Positions 19,318-29,282 of a stretch of DNA of 64,000 nt are shown here, in pieces (position 1 is the stretch's first letter; each line of letters opens with the position of its first letter). Position numbers and translations under genes: made by a program. The notes under the pieces are model-generated. The model had not been told where the DNA came from and searched no databases. It saw only the letters and a program-made list of their open reading frames with translations. Location of the stretch: the NCBI RefSeq assembly GCF_001654865.1, contig NZ_LXEO01000002.1:124001-188000 (forward strand), read 5' to 3'. This stretch comes from Buttiauxella noackiae ATCC 51607 (GTDB taxonomy: Bacteria > Pseudomonadota > Gammaproteobacteria > Enterobacterales > Enterobacteriaceae).

Positions 19318-20759
19318 TTTGCCTCCGTAGCCAACACGTCAAATACGTCTTTACCGAGTGAGCATTCCGGGCACAGGAAGTTATCAGGTACGTCGCTCCA
19401 TGGTGTGCCAGGTGCAACATCTTGCATTGGTTCACCGGTTTGCGGATCGTAGATCCACTGGCAAACGCTGCACTGCATGCTTGGGCCTAAATCAGTGCAG
19501 GTTTTGACTTCTGCAACGGTTTCCTGAGGTGCAGCTGCTTCAGTCGTCGCAACGGGCAGTGGAGTAAGAGCCCATTGGCGAGCTATTTCACGACCGTGTG
19601 CACGGCAGATTTCCAGCGCTTCGCCATCCGGACGCCATTTAGCTTTCAGGCTCAGGGACATTTCAAAACCAGCATCTTGCAAACGTGTAGACAAACGATC
19701 CACCGCGCCGCCGCTCCAGCCGTGGGAACCAAACGCGCTACCGTGTTTGTTGCGAAAACGCAGGCCGGTCATCTCTTCAACCAGACCCGCAATTTTCGGC
19801 ATCATCACGTTATTCATTGTGGAGGTACCAACCAGAACGCCTTTAGAACGGAATACATTGGTCAGAACTTCGTTTTTATCGCTGCGAGCGACGTTAAAGA
19901 TTTTCACCGCTACGCGTGGGTCAACTTCGGTGATGCCCTGTGCGATAGCATCTGCCATCATGCGTGTGTTGTTGGACATGGTGTCGTAGAAAATCGTGAT
20001 GCGATCTTCCTGATAATCCGCCGCCCATTTCAGATACAGCTCAACGATTTGCGTTGGGTTGTCACGCCATACCACACCATGGGAAGTGGCAATCATATCC
20101 ACAGGCAGATTGAAGCCGAGGATTTCGGTAATTTTTGGTGTTACCAGGCGGCTGAACGGCGTCAGAATGTTGGCGTAATAGCGTTGGCACTGCTCGAACA
20201 ACTCACCCTGATCGACTTCATCATTAAACAGGTGTTCGTCGCAGTAGTGCTGGCCGAAAGCATCGTTACTGAACAGTACCGCATCGCCGGTCATGTAAGT
20301 CATCATGCTGTCTGGCCAGTGCAGCATTGGCGTTTCAACGAAGATTAACTGTTTACCGTTACCGATATCCAGGCTGTCACCGGTTTTCACCACATTGAAG
20401 TTCCATTCTGGATGATGGTGGTGACCATTGATTGAATCCACGCCATTCGCGGTGCAGTAAATGGGCGTGTTCGGAATATGGGACATCAGTTCGGACAGCG
20501 CACCTGCGTGATCTTCTTCTGCGTGGTTGATGATAATGTAATCAATCTTGCTCAAATCGATTTCACGCGCCAGGTTCTGAACGAATTCGCGGCTAAATTT
20601 GTGATCGACAGTATCGATCAGCACGTTTTTTTCTTCCTGAATCAAATAGCTATTGTAGCTGCTGCCGCGCAATGTTTTGTATTCGGTACCGTGAAAATCA
20701 CGTACTTCCCAGTCACGTTGACCAACCCATTGAATGTTGTTTTTAACTAAAATAGCCAT
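19314..20759 (-). CDS. norV: Anaerobic nitric oxide reductase flavorubredoxin NorV
   Basis: This 481-residue flavodiiron protein reduces NO to N2O under anaerobic conditions. The metallo-beta-lactamase-like domain has the diiron motif HAEEDHAG (His79, Glu81, Asp83, His84). A flavodoxin-like FMN domain starts about residue 254 ([11 protein letters not shown]). The C-terminal rubredoxin domain has CSVC and CPEC pairs. It is cotranscribed with norW from a sigma54 promoter activated by the divergent norR. Confidence 0.97.
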   Translation of the reverse strand: MAILVKNNIQWVGQRDWEVRDFHGTEYKTLRGSSYNSYLIQEEKNVLIDTVDHKFSREFVQNLAREIDLSKIDYIIINHAEEDHAGALSELMSHIPNTPIYCTANGVDSINGHHHHPEWNFNVVKTGDSLDIGNGKQLIFVETPMLHWPDSMMTYMTGDAVLFSNDAFGQHYCDEHLFNDEVDQGELFEQCQRYYANILTPFSRLVTPKITEILGFNLPVDMIATSHGVVWRDNPTQIVELYLKWAADYQEDRITIFYDTMSNNTRMMADAIAQGITEVDPRVAVKIFNVARSDKNEVLTNVFRSKGVLVGTSTMNNVMMPKIAGLVEEMTGLRFRNKHGSAFGSHGWSGGAVDRLSTRLQDAGFEMSLSLKAKWRPDGEALEICRAHGREIARQWALTPLPVATTEAAAPQETVAEVKTCTDLGPSMQCSVCQWIYDPQTGEPMQDVAPGTPWSDVPDNFLCPECSLGKDVFDVLATEAK

Positions 20760-20810
20760 TTGTCAGTACCTCAAGAAGAAATTAAAAAATGATGCTCGTA
20801 CCTGACATAA

Positions 20811-20828
20811 TACAAACGGTGTGCCAAC
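20811..20828 (-). promoter_or_regulatory. Sigma54 promoter of norVW
   Basis: On the minus strand the bases read GTTGGCACACCGTTTGTA: TTGGCACA, four bases, TTGT. This fits the -24/-12 consensus with T for C in the last element. It lies about 50 bases upstream of the norV start. Confidence 0.78.
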
Positions 20829-20873
20829 TTTTTATTTAATTGATTTATAATGATTTTTATAAATAATGATTAA

Positions 20874-20944
20874 TTTTGATAGTCAAAAAGACAGTGTTGA
20901 ATAGTGTCAATTTAACAATGTGATTGTCTTTTTGACTATCAAAA
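20874..20944. promoter_or_regulatory. Three NorR boxes within a 20-base inverted repeat
   Basis: GT-N7-AC boxes occur at 20882-20892 (GTCAAAAAGAC), 20906-20916 (GTCAATTTAAC) and 20926-20936 (GTCTTTTTGAC). The outer two are inside perfect 20-base inverted arms at 20874-20893 and 20925-20944. E. coli has three such NorR sites between norR and norV, needed for sigma54 activation. Confidence 0.85.
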
Positions 20945-20978
20945 GCTACAGTTATTGCATCTGTTTCTGGAGCTTTTT

Positions 20979-22493
20979 ATGAGCCTTTCAATTACCTCTC
21001 TTGCCAATATCGCTATCGACCTGCAAAGCGGTATTTCCCATCAGGATCGTTTTGCTCGTTTGATTCGTACACTGCGGCAGCTTTTAGGCAGTGACGCCAC
21101 GGCATTACTGCGTTATGAATCACGTCAGTTTCGCCCGCTGGCAATTGATGGCCTGGCGGCCGATGTGCTAGGGCGGCGTTTTGATCTCGACGAACACCCG
21201 CGCCTGGAAGCCATTGCCCGTGCGGGTGACGTGGTGCGGTTCCCGGCAGAAAGTGAATTGCCCGATCCTTACGATGGCCTGATTCCCGATCACACCGATC
21301 TGAAAGTCCATGCGTGTCTGGGCCTGCCATTGTTTGCCGATCAGAACCTGATCGGCGCGCTCACGGTGGATGGCATGGATCCCGCGCAGTTCGACCATTT
21401 CAGTGATGAAGAACTGCGTTTAATCAGCGTATTAGCTGCGGGGGCACTCAATAACGCTTTGTTAATGGAACAGCTTGAGAATCAAACATCTGCGGTGACC
21501 GCAGCTCCCATCATGGCCAAGACAGGTAGCGGCGAAATGGTCGGGTTGTCTGCGGGAATAATGCAGCTCAAGAAAGAGATAGAGATCGTTGCGGGTTCCG
21601 ATCTGAATGTGCTTATCACCGGGGAAACCGGGGTCGGTAAAGAGCTGGTGGCGCGTGCAATTCACAGTGGTTCGGCACGTGCCGCAAATCCGCTGGTTTA
21701 CCTGAACTGCGCCGCTTTACCGGAAAGCGTGGCGGAGAGTGAACTGTTCGGCCACGTTAAAGGGGCTTTTACCGGCGCGATTCACCACCGAACCGGCAAA
21801 TTTGAAATGGCTGATAACGGCACACTATTTTTGGATGAAATAGGGGAATTGCCTTTAACGCTGCAATCCAAACTGCTGCGGGTTTTACAGTACGGCGATA
21901 TTCAGCGGGTGGGCGATGACAGCAGCCAAAGGGTAAATGTGCGGGTGCTGGCAGCGACCAATCGTGACTTAAAGCAGCATGTACTGGCGGGTGAGTTTCG
22001 GGCCGATCTGTTTCACCGCCTGAGCGTTTTTCCACTGCATGTGCCACCGCTACGTGAACGGGGCGATGATATCACGCTATTAGCTGGGTTTTTCTGCGAG
22101 CAAAGCCGCGTAAAAATGGGATTGAAACAGGTCGCCTTGACGGATGGCGCTCGTGAATTACTGCGTCGATACGACTGGCCCGGAAATATTCGCGAGCTGG
22201 AGCATGCTCTTTATCGCGCTACAGTGCTTGCGCGCTCGGGTAAACCAGATGGCGAAATCTGGCTGGAGCCGCAGCATTTTCAATTGACGGATACTGAGGT
22301 TAAACCTGCCAGTACGCCTGTTGCTCAAATGGCGGGGATCGATAACTTGCGTGCGGCGACTGATGATTTCCAGCGGCAGATTATTATCAGCACGCTGGAG
22401 GCTAATGCGGGTAATTGGGCTGCGAGTGCCCGGCAACTGCAGCTGGATGTCGCTAATTTACACCGCCTGGCGAAACGTCTTGGTGTGAAGTAG
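20979..22493 (+). CDS. norR: NO-responsive sigma54-dependent activator NorR
   Basis: This 504-residue enhancer-binding protein has an N-terminal GAF domain (about 1-170) that senses NO through a mononuclear iron. A central AAA+ domain follows with Walker A GETGVGKE at 215-222 and the sigma54-contacting GAFTGA at 262-267. The C-terminal Fis-type helix-turn-helix ends the protein. The start at 20979 is preceded by CTGGAG and gives the E. coli length; an in-frame upstream ATG at 20955 is rejected. It activates the divergent norVW and probably represses itself. Confidence 0.97.
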   Translation: MSLSITSLANIAIDLQSGISHQDRFARLIRTLRQLLGSDATALLRYESRQFRPLAIDGLAADVLGRRFDLDEHPRLEAIARAGDVVRFPAESELPDPYDGLIPDHTDLKVHACLGLPLFADQNLIGALTVDGMDPAQFDHFSDEELRLISVLAAGALNNALLMEQLENQTSAVTAAPIMAKTGSGEMVGLSAGIMQLKKEIEIVAGSDLNVLITGETGVGKELVARAIHSGSARAANPLVYLNCAALPESVAESELFGHVKGAFTGAIHHRTGKFEMADNGTLFLDEIGELPLTLQSKLLRVLQYGDIQRVGDDSSQRVNVRVLAATNRDLKQHVLAGEFRADLFHRLSVFPLHVPPLRERGDDITLLAGFFCEQSRVKMGLKQVALTDGARELLRRYDWPGNIRELEHALYRATVLARSGKPDGEIWLEPQHFQLTDTEVKPASTPVAQMAGIDNLRAATDDFQRQIIISTLEANAGNWAASARQLQLDVANLHRLAKRLGVK

Positions 22494-22498
22494 TAGTT

Positions 22499-24070
22499 TC
22501 AGGGGATTTTTGATTTCCTGGCATAAGAGCTTGCTACCCACTCGATAAATTCTTTTTTAGACAGGGCTTTACTGAAGAACCAGCCCTGTCCGTACTGCAC
22601 ACCCTGTTTGCGCAACCATGCCGCCTGGCAAGGGGTTTCAATGCCTTCGGCCACCATCAAAATACCCAGAGCCTTTGCCATTTCAATAATATGCGGAGTG
22701 ACATTTTTATATTCCAGGGCATCAACGAATGATTTATCTATTTTAAGGATATCAACATCGAGGTCTTGTAAATAACTCAGGCTGGAATAACCGGTTCCAA
22801 AATCATCAATATAGATGGCATGCCCGGCTTTTCGATATTGCGCAATAATAGGTGCTGTAATTTTCGGGTCAGAAAAACCACGTTCAGTAATCTCAAATGC
22901 TATTTGTTTTGGATGAACTGAATAACGTGCCAGGTACGGGCGAGTGAAATCAAGAATATGCAGGCTACGTGCATCCTGAACCCCCATGTTCACAGAAACA
23001 TGATGATGAGGATGCTTGCTTAACCAATCGCCCAGCTCATGAAATATACGCTTAATGACCTGCTCTGTTAATTGTGTTATCAACCCTGTTTGCTCCGCCA
23101 GTGGGATAAACACATCCGGGTTTAACATTGAGCCATCTTGTTGCTGCCAACGAATTAAGGCTTCCGCACCGACAATCTCGCCGCTTTGAAGATGAACAAT
23201 AGGTTGATAAACCACGCTAAATTCATTGTTTTTGATAGCATCCATCAGCCTGTTACGAGGCGATAACAACCGACGCAAAATACGAATTAAGACTCCACCT
23301 GCGGCGAGGCTTATGATTAACCCCACTGGTAACCAGATAAACAATTGCTGATACCATGCGGTCGTCAGGGGTTCCATTGACGCCCAGGCAATCATGGCCA
23401 GGCCAAGATTATTATCCCGGCGTATCACATAGAAATTGTTGTTGCTTTGAAATTCGTCCGTACCTTGTTCCAGTGCTTCATGCCATGTTTCAGGGATATA
23501 TCGGCTGTTGCTGGCAATAAGCTGATTATTATGCAGCCCAATCATTGCAATATTTAATGTGTAATTGCCAAAGGGGAGAACATCAATAAATGACATTGGG
23601 TCAATTAAAGCAAGATGGGGGTCCTTACCTATATAGACCATTTTGCGCTGAAAATCGGGTATCGGTGGAGTGGTATACCATGCGTTATAACCATGAATGC
23701 CCTGACGGTCTGGCTTACCTAATGTCGCAGCATGAGTAATAGACTCAAGTGAAGTACACAAAATATGCTCATCTTCCTGAAACATCACTTCTTGCACATA
23801 GCGATATTCAAGAGCGATTCGATGCATGGCTTCTGCGTGTGCTTGCGAACAGGTATTGTCATTAAAGCGGTTAATATCATTAATCGCAGAAACAGCCTGG
23901 TCGATGACTGTGCCGGTGCGTAGCAATGCATGATCGGCAAAGTCACCTAATTCATCGTGAAATGCGTGTTCGGCATTACGATGAGCAAGATAAATGCTTA
24001 ACAAAATAGGTAGCAAAACTGCCAAAATAAGTACACCGCTTACCAGGCTGATGAGCTTTCGGGATGTCAT
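22499..24070 (-). CDS. pdeB: CSS-motif/EAL cyclic-di-GMP phosphodiesterase PdeB (YlaB)
   Basis: This 523-residue membrane protein has a first helix (about 10-28), a periplasmic CSS-motif domain (about 30-240), a second helix (about 243-263) and a cytoplasmic EAL domain (about 275-510). EAL residues look intact: Glu303 in AEAL, Asn361, Glu393, and Asp422-Asp423 in DDFGTGYSS. Long stretches equal E. coli YlaB. The CSS motif reads Cys105-Thr-Ser rather than Cys-Ser-Ser; Cys74 is a candidate disulfide partner. It degrades c-di-GMP. It is convergent with norR, with six bases between stops. Confidence 0.93.
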   Translation of the reverse strand: MTSRKLISLVSGVLILAVLLPILLSIYLAHRNAEHAFHDELGDFADHALLRTGTVIDQAVSAINDINRFNDNTCSQAHAEAMHRIALEYRYVQEVMFQEDEHILCTSLESITHAATLGKPDRQGIHGYNAWYTTPPIPDFQRKMVYIGKDPHLALIDPMSFIDVLPFGNYTLNIAMIGLHNNQLIASNSRYIPETWHEALEQGTDEFQSNNNFYVIRRDNNLGLAMIAWASMEPLTTAWYQQLFIWLPVGLIISLAAGGVLIRILRRLLSPRNRLMDAIKNNEFSVVYQPIVHLQSGEIVGAEALIRWQQQDGSMLNPDVFIPLAEQTGLITQLTEQVIKRIFHELGDWLSKHPHHHVSVNMGVQDARSLHILDFTRPYLARYSVHPKQIAFEITERGFSDPKITAPIIAQYRKAGHAIYIDDFGTGYSSLSYLQDLDVDILKIDKSFVDALEYKNVTPHIIEMAKALGILMVAEGIETPCQAAWLRKQGVQYGQGWFFSKALSKKEFIEWVASSYARKSKIP

Positions 24071-24231
24071 TCTTTAAGACCCAGTTAAGAAGTGAGTTTT
24101 TATAATGGTTTTTGATAGAAGAGAACAGTCTATCTCACATGCATAGGCGATGTTATGTTTTCCTGCCTCGATGGTGGGATAAGCTGTGAAAGTGAGTGTC
24201 TCAGGTAGTTATATTTTCGATGAATAAGGAA

Positions 24232-24254
24232 TAAAAAGGGGGACATTTGCCCCC
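24232..24254 (-). terminator. Terminator after the galactan ATPase gene
   Basis: On the minus strand GGGGGC and TCCCCC arms are followed by TTTTTAT. It lies about 25 bases past the stop of the ATPase gene. The 206 bases between this gene and pdeB hold only this hairpin and the pdeB promoter. Confidence 0.8.
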
Positions 24255-24276
24255 GTTGGTTTAAATCAGTTGCCAG

Positions 24277-25389
24277 TTATTCGTGAGGCACAGGCGTTTC
24301 TTTACTAATCCGCATTCCTTCCTCGTTAAACACCATGCAATGTCCCGCCTCAAAGTTCAGCTTAAGCTTCTGGTATGGGCTGAAATGAACATCACCGGGT
24401 AGCAACATTTTAAAGCCATCATGACCATGGCACTGACCAAACAGATAGGTATTGTTCCCCAGTCGCTCTACCACTTCACAATGGAAGTCCAGCGTTTGCG
24501 ACGTCTCTTCTGCGCCTGCCACGTTGAGATGTTCAGGACGTAAACCCAATGTGATGGATTCTCCCGCCTGCAACGGCGCAGTGCGAACGGCAAGCGTCAG
24601 GCAGTGGTGATCATCGACGGTCACCATTAATGCATCAGGCTGCCAGCTCTCAACTTTCGCTGGCAGGAAGTTCATCTTAGGTGAACCAATAAAGCCTGCG
24701 ACAAACTTGTTTACCGGGTTGTAATAAAGCGCCATCGGTGAGCCCATTTGCTCAACTTTTCCGTAGTTCATCACCACAATTTTATCGGCCAGTGTCATCG
24801 CTTCGACCTGGTCGTGGGTGACATAGACCATCGTTGTTTTCATTTCCTGATGGAGCTTGGCGATATGCAGACGCATATCTACACGCAGTTCGGCGTCGAG
24901 GTTAGAAAGCGGTTCATCAAACATGAATACGCGCGGGTTACGAACGATGGCGCGTCCAATTGCGACACGCTGACGTTGGCCACCGGATAATTGTTTAGGT
25001 TTGCGATCCAATAGATGCGAAAGCTGCAAGGTTTTCGCAACCATCTCTACCTGATGGCGAATCTGCTCTTTCGGTACTTTATTAACTTTTAACCCGTAGC
25101 CCATGTTTTCGGCCACAGTCATGTGTGGATAAAGTGCATAAGACTGGAATACCATCGCCACCCCGCGATGGGAAGGAGCGACATCGTTCATCACTTCATC
25201 ACCAATCAACACCTCGCCCCCGCTTATCTCCTCAAGCCCTGCAATCATGCGCAATAGCGTTGATTTCCCACAACCAGAGGGGCCGACGAATACCGCAAAT
25301 TCTCCGTCTTCAATATCAAGATTGATGTTGTGGAGTGTTTCGGTTTTACCAAAGCGTTTGGTCACGTTTCTCAGTCTAATACTGGACAT
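24277..25389 (-). CDS. ganK: MalK/UgpC-type sugar ABC transporter ATPase (GanK-like)
   Basis: This 370-residue ATPase has Walker [10 protein letters not shown] (about 37-45), signature LSGGQRQR (about 134-141), Walker B VFMFDEP and a switch histidine in VTHDQVEAM. The C-terminal MalK-type regulatory domain (about 235-360, with GLRPEHL) is complete. It heads the minus-strand side of the galactan locus, divergent from the binding protein, and is the only ATPase there, so it should energise GanFG. UgpC or MalK homology is as strong, so the substrate is inferred from context; the symbol follows naming used for plant-pathogen gan clusters. Confidence 0.83.
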   Translation of the reverse strand: MSSIRLRNVTKRFGKTETLHNINLDIEDGEFAVFVGPSGCGKSTLLRMIAGLEEISGGEVLIGDEVMNDVAPSHRGVAMVFQSYALYPHMTVAENMGYGLKVNKVPKEQIRHQVEMVAKTLQLSHLLDRKPKQLSGGQRQRVAIGRAIVRNPRVFMFDEPLSNLDAELRVDMRLHIAKLHQEMKTTMVYVTHDQVEAMTLADKIVVMNYGKVEQMGSPMALYYNPVNKFVAGFIGSPKMNFLPAKVESWQPDALMVTVDDHHCLTLAVRTAPLQAGESITLGLRPEHLNVAGAEETSQTLDFHCEVVERLGNNTYLFGQCHGHDGFKMLLPGDVHFSPYQKLKLNFEAGHCMVFNEEGMRISKETPVPHE

Positions 25390-25748
25390 CCGGTCATCCT
25401 CGAAAATTGTCAGTCATGGGTCATCACATGGTTTTACAGGACGTGTTTTTGATTTTATGTATTACGTATAACAATTCACAGTAAGTATGCGTGATGATGA
25501 AAAAGCGTGTAAAGACTATAACTTCGCTCTATTTATGCCCCTATCGCTGGATTTCATTTCTGCAATCATGATCACACAATAGGGAGATTTTTATAGAGTT
25601 AACAGGCATCAAAGCGTAGCGTATAACATTGTAAGATAACTGGTGTGAATGTACTACAAGCGCCACCAATCAAGATTTCAGTACGTCGTGGGTTCGTTTG
25701 ATTTAGAAAATTAAACATAAAAATGTTATACCTTCACAAGGAGCGATA
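25390..25748. promoter_or_regulatory. Divergent control region of the galactan transporter genes
   Basis: No gene is seen in this 359-base AT-rich gap. TGCAATCATGATCACA at 25561-25576 has one good CRP half site (TCACA) and one poor one. TGTATTACGT at 25458-25467 is repeated before ganL and is a candidate GanR site. GTATAACA-type words occur at about 25465, 25620 and, inverted, 25726. AAGGAG precedes the ganE start. Confidence 0.45.
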
Positions 25749-26984
25749 ATGAAAACCAATAAAATCACTGCACTTGTTTTAACTGCATTAGCGGTAACCC
25801 AATTTGCCAGCATGGCTGCCCATGCTGCGACTCAGCAGCTAACAGTCTGGGAAGACATTAAGAAATCGGCTGGTATCAAAGAAGCCATCGCGGATTTTGA
25901 AAAACAGCATCAGGTTAAAGTTAACGTGCTGGAAACGCCTTTTGCTCAGCAGATTGAGAAACTACGTCTGGATGGCCCGGCTGGAATTGGCCCTGATGTA
26001 CTCGTGATTCCTAACGACCAGTTAGGTGGTGCAGTGGTGCAAGGCCTGGTCGCACCTTTAAGCGTTGCTCCGGCGATAACCGACTCCTTCACCAAAACGT
26101 CTATTGCTGCCTTCACCATGGACAACACACTCTATGGCTTACCAAAAGCGGTAGAAACTCTGGTAATGATTTACAACAAAGACCTGTTGCCAAAACCTCT
26201 CGCCACGCTTGATGAATATGCTGAATTTTCTAAAAAGCAGCGTGCAGAAAACAAGTACGGTCTGCTCGCTAAGTTTGATCAAATTTATTACAGCTGGGGT
26301 GTTATCGCGCCAATGGGCGGATATATCTTTGGCAAAAACGATAAGGGTGGCCTGAAAGCGGATGACGTAGGTCTGAATACACCAGGTGCTGTTGAAGCGG
26401 TAACTTATCTGAAGAAATTCTATGCCGATGGCTTATTCCCGACAGGGATCCTTGGTGATAACGGCCTCAATGCTATCGACTCACTGTTTACCGAGAAAAA
26501 AGCTGCGGCGGTCATTAACGGACCTTGGGCATTCCAGCCTTATGAAGCCGCAGGCGTTAATTATGGTGTTGCACCTTTGCCACTGCTTCCTAATGGTAAA
26601 GAGATGAGTTCCTTCCTTGGTGTTAAAGGCTATGTGGTTTCAACCTGGAGCAAAGATAAAGCGCTGGCTCAGCAATTTATTGAATTCATCAACCAGCCAC
26701 AGTATGTGAAAACTCGCTATCAGGTTACGAAAGAGATCCCAGCGCTGACTGCGATGATTGATGACCCTGTGATTAAAAACGACGAGAAAGCCAGTGCTGT
26801 CGCTATCCAGGCAAGCCGTGCTTCAGCCATGCCGGGAATTCCTGAAATGGGTGAAGTGTGGGGCCCTGCTAATGCCGCGCTGGAACTTAGCGTAACCGGC
26901 AAGCAACAGCCGAAAGCCGCGCTCGACAATGCAGTTAAGCAAATCAATATGCAAATTGAAGCAATGCAGGCCAGCAATCAGTAA
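25749..26984 (+). CDS. ganE: Periplasmic galacto-oligosaccharide-binding protein GanE (MalE family)
   Basis: This 411-residue solute-binding protein of the maltose/oligosaccharide family has a signal peptide ending AHA (about residue 27). The mature N-terminus reads TQQLTVWEDIKKSAGIKEAI, close to MalE. Conserved segments include PFAQQIEKLRLDGPAGIGPDV and INGPWAFQPYEAAGVNYGVAPLP. In this locus it should deliver galactan oligomers to GanFG; binding of maltodextrin cannot be excluded by sequence alone. A 123-base gap with a stem-loop separates it from ganF. Confidence 0.86.
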   Translation: MKTNKITALVLTALAVTQFASMAAHAATQQLTVWEDIKKSAGIKEAIADFEKQHQVKVNVLETPFAQQIEKLRLDGPAGIGPDVLVIPNDQLGGAVVQGLVAPLSVAPAITDSFTKTSIAAFTMDNTLYGLPKAVETLVMIYNKDLLPKPLATLDEYAEFSKKQRAENKYGLLAKFDQIYYSWGVIAPMGGYIFGKNDKGGLKADDVGLNTPGAVEAVTYLKKFYADGLFPTGILGDNGLNAIDSLFTEKKAAAVINGPWAFQPYEAAGVNYGVAPLPLLPNGKEMSSFLGVKGYVVSTWSKDKALAQQFIEFINQPQYVKTRYQVTKEIPALTAMIDDPVIKNDEKASAVAIQASRASAMPGIPEMGEVWGPANAALELSVTGKQQPKAALDNAVKQINMQIEAMQASNQ

Positions 26985-27003
26985 CCCGCAGGGTAAACAC
27001 AGT

Positions 27004-27049
27004 CAGTTTGAATTCAGGTCAAATGTGACAAGGGGCTGGGTTCAAACTG
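27004..27049 (+). other. Stem-loop between ganE and ganF
   Basis: CAGTTTGAA (27004-27012) and TTCAAACTG (27041-27049) are perfect inverted arms around a 28-base loop, without a T-run. The place matches the malE-malF gap of E. coli, where a 3' structure protects the binding-protein mRNA. That role is inferred here. Confidence 0.5.
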
Positions 27050-27107
27050 GTTATGAAAATCAACGCCAGGTGGGCAGTCTCAAGAGTGTTGGAAAAAGGA
27101 GCAGTGT

Positions 27108-28415
27108 GTGATTATCAGTTCCGGCGATAACGTAGCGGTAACGAAACAGTCTGGTCGCCATGCCATTAGCGCGGTGTTATGCGCAATCGTACCTGGTTTT
27201 GGTCAGTTTTATCATCGCCAATGGGTCAAGGGGCTTATCTTTCTCGTTCTGATAAGCAGCTTTATTGGTGTGTTTTATGATTTTCTAAAAGAAGGGCTGT
27301 GGGGTTTATATACCCTGGGCGAACAAGTTCCGCGTGATAACTCAATTTTCCTGCTAGCCGAAGGGATAATCAGTGTGTTGATTATCGGATTTGGAGTGGC
27401 AATTTATTATTTATCATTCCGCGATGCCTGGATTAATGGGAAGAAACGCGATGCTGGCATTCCTCTTAATAGCGTACGTAAACAGTACCAATTGCTGTTA
27501 AGCGAGGGCTTTCCCTATTTGATGATTACCCCAGGATTTATCCTGCTGGTATTCGCTGTGATTTTCCCGATTCTGTTCGGCTTTTCTATTGCTTTTACCA
27601 ACTACAACTTATATCACACGCCACCAGCGAAGCTGGTTGACTGGGTTGGATTTAAAAACTTCGTCAATATTTTCACCCTGTCTATCTGGCGTTCCACGTT
27701 CTTTGATGTATTGCAATGGACTGTAGTGTGGACACTTTTGGCTACGACTTTGCAATGTACGGTCGGGGTCATGTTGGCGATTTTGGTCAACCAAAAAGAT
27801 CTCCGTTTTAAACCGCTGATTCGTACTATTTTCATTCTGCCATGGGCAGTACCCGGCTTTGTGACAATACTGGTTTTTGCCGGGATGTTTAACGACTCAT
27901 TCGGTGTCATCAATAACGCGATTCTGGCTTTCTTTGGCATAGCGCCAAAAGCCTGGATGACAGACCCGTTCTGGACGAAAACGGCGTTGATAATGATGCA
28001 AACATGGCTTGGTTTCCCCTTTGTCTTTGCGATGACGACGGGAGTATTACAGGCGATTCCTGATGATTTGTATGAAGCAGCCACCATGGATGGCGCGAGT
28101 ACCTGGACTAAATTACGCACGATTACACTGCCATTGGTACTGTATTCAATTGCGCCAATTATTATTACCCAATACACCTTTAACTTTAATAACTTCAATA
28201 TCATCTACTTGTTTAATAACGGTGGCCCAGCCGTAGCGGGGTCAAATGCCGGTGGCACAGACATATTAGTCTCATGGATTTATAAATTGACCATGTCCTC
28301 TTCACAATATGCGATAGCAGCAACCATCACTATTTTGCTTTCCATTTTTGTAGTTGGCCTGGCGTTGTGGCAATTCCGTGCAACGAAATCATTTAAAAAT
28401 GATGATATGGCATAA
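27108..28415 (+). CDS. ganF: Galacto-oligosaccharide ABC permease GanF (MalF family)
   Basis: This 435-residue inner-membrane permease has a hydrophobic N-terminal region with extra helices (about 25-105) before the MalF core. The EAA loop EAATMDGASTW, the contact site for the ATPase, is near residue 323. Start codon is GTG at 27108, with AAAGGAG seven bases upstream. It pairs with GanG (12 bases downstream) to form the channel. The long N-terminus is typical of MalF-type subunits. Confidence 0.87.
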   Translation: MIISSGDNVAVTKQSGRHAISAVLCAIVPGFGQFYHRQWVKGLIFLVLISSFIGVFYDFLKEGLWGLYTLGEQVPRDNSIFLLAEGIISVLIIGFGVAIYYLSFRDAWINGKKRDAGIPLNSVRKQYQLLLSEGFPYLMITPGFILLVFAVIFPILFGFSIAFTNYNLYHTPPAKLVDWVGFKNFVNIFTLSIWRSTFFDVLQWTVVWTLLATTLQCTVGVMLAILVNQKDLRFKPLIRTIFILPWAVPGFVTILVFAGMFNDSFGVINNAILAFFGIAPKAWMTDPFWTKTALIMMQTWLGFPFVFAMTTGVLQAIPDDLYEAATMDGASTWTKLRTITLPLVLYSIAPIIITQYTFNFNNFNIIYLFNNGGPAVAGSNAGGTDILVSWIYKLTMSSSQYAIAATITILLSIFVVGLALWQFRATKSFKNDDMA

Positions 28416-28426
28416 GGAACGAGAAC

Positions 28427-29278
28427 ATGGCTAAGTCACAAAGTATTAAACAAGAGAAGTGGATTCGTTTATCACTTTCCTGGTTAGTTATTATTTTTGT
28501 CTCGGTAATCATTATTTACCCTCTGATCTGGACAGTTGGGGCGTCATTGAATGCGGGTAACAGTTTGCTCAGTACGTCAATAATTCCTGAGAACTTATCA
28601 TTCCAACATTATGCCGACCTGTTTAATGGCCAGGTTAATTATATGACGTGGTATTGGAACTCGATGAAAATCAGTTTCCTGACCATGTTCTTTACCTTAA
28701 TTAGCGTCAGTTTTACGGCGTATGCATTCTCACGCTTTCGTTTTAAAGGGCGCCAGAATGGGTTGATGTTGTTCCTGTTGCTACAAATGATCCCACAGTT
28801 TTCTGCATTGATTGCCATCTTTGTGCTGTCACAGTTATTGGGATTGATTAACAGCCACCTGGCGCTGGTCTTAATTTATGTGGCCGGCATGATTCCGATG
28901 AATACTTATCTGATGAAAGGGTATCTCGATGCGATTCCAAAAGATCTCGATGAGTCTGCACGCATGGATGGGGCAAGCAATTTCCGTATCTTTATCGAAA
29001 TTATTATGCCGCTTTCAAAACCGATAATTGCGGTGGTTGCGCTGTTCTCTTTCACCGGTCCGCTGGGCGATTTTATTTTGTCGAGCACCATTCTGCGCAC
29101 CCCTGATAAATATACGTTGCCAATTGGTTTGTATAACCTGGTCGCCCAAAAAATGGGCGCGAGTTACACCACTTACGCAGCAGGAGCGGTATTAATTGCC
29201 GTGCCAGTAGCGATTCTCTACCTGGCATTGCAGAAATACTTTGTTTCCGGGCTGACCTCAGGAAGTACTAAGGGATAA
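28427..29278 (+). CDS. ganG: Galacto-oligosaccharide ABC permease GanG (MalG family)
   Basis: This 283-residue permease has six predicted membrane helices and the EAA loop ESARMDGASNF near residue 175. The C-terminus VSGLTSGSTKG matches MalG-type proteins. AAGGAACG precedes the ATG. It follows ganF by 11 bases and precedes ganB by four, indicating a single operon. Confidence 0.88.
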   Translation: MAKSQSIKQEKWIRLSLSWLVIIFVSVIIIYPLIWTVGASLNAGNSLLSTSIIPENLSFQHYADLFNGQVNYMTWYWNSMKISFLTMFFTLISVSFTAYAFSRFRFKGRQNGLMLFLLLQMIPQFSALIAIFVLSQLLGLINSHLALVLIYVAGMIPMNTYLMKGYLDAIPKDLDESARMDGASNFRIFIEIIMPLSKPIIAVVALFSFTGPLGDFILSSTILRTPDKYTLPIGLYNLVAQKMGASYTTYAAGAVLIAVPVAILYLALQKYFVSGLTSGSTKG

Positions 29279-29282
29279 GACG

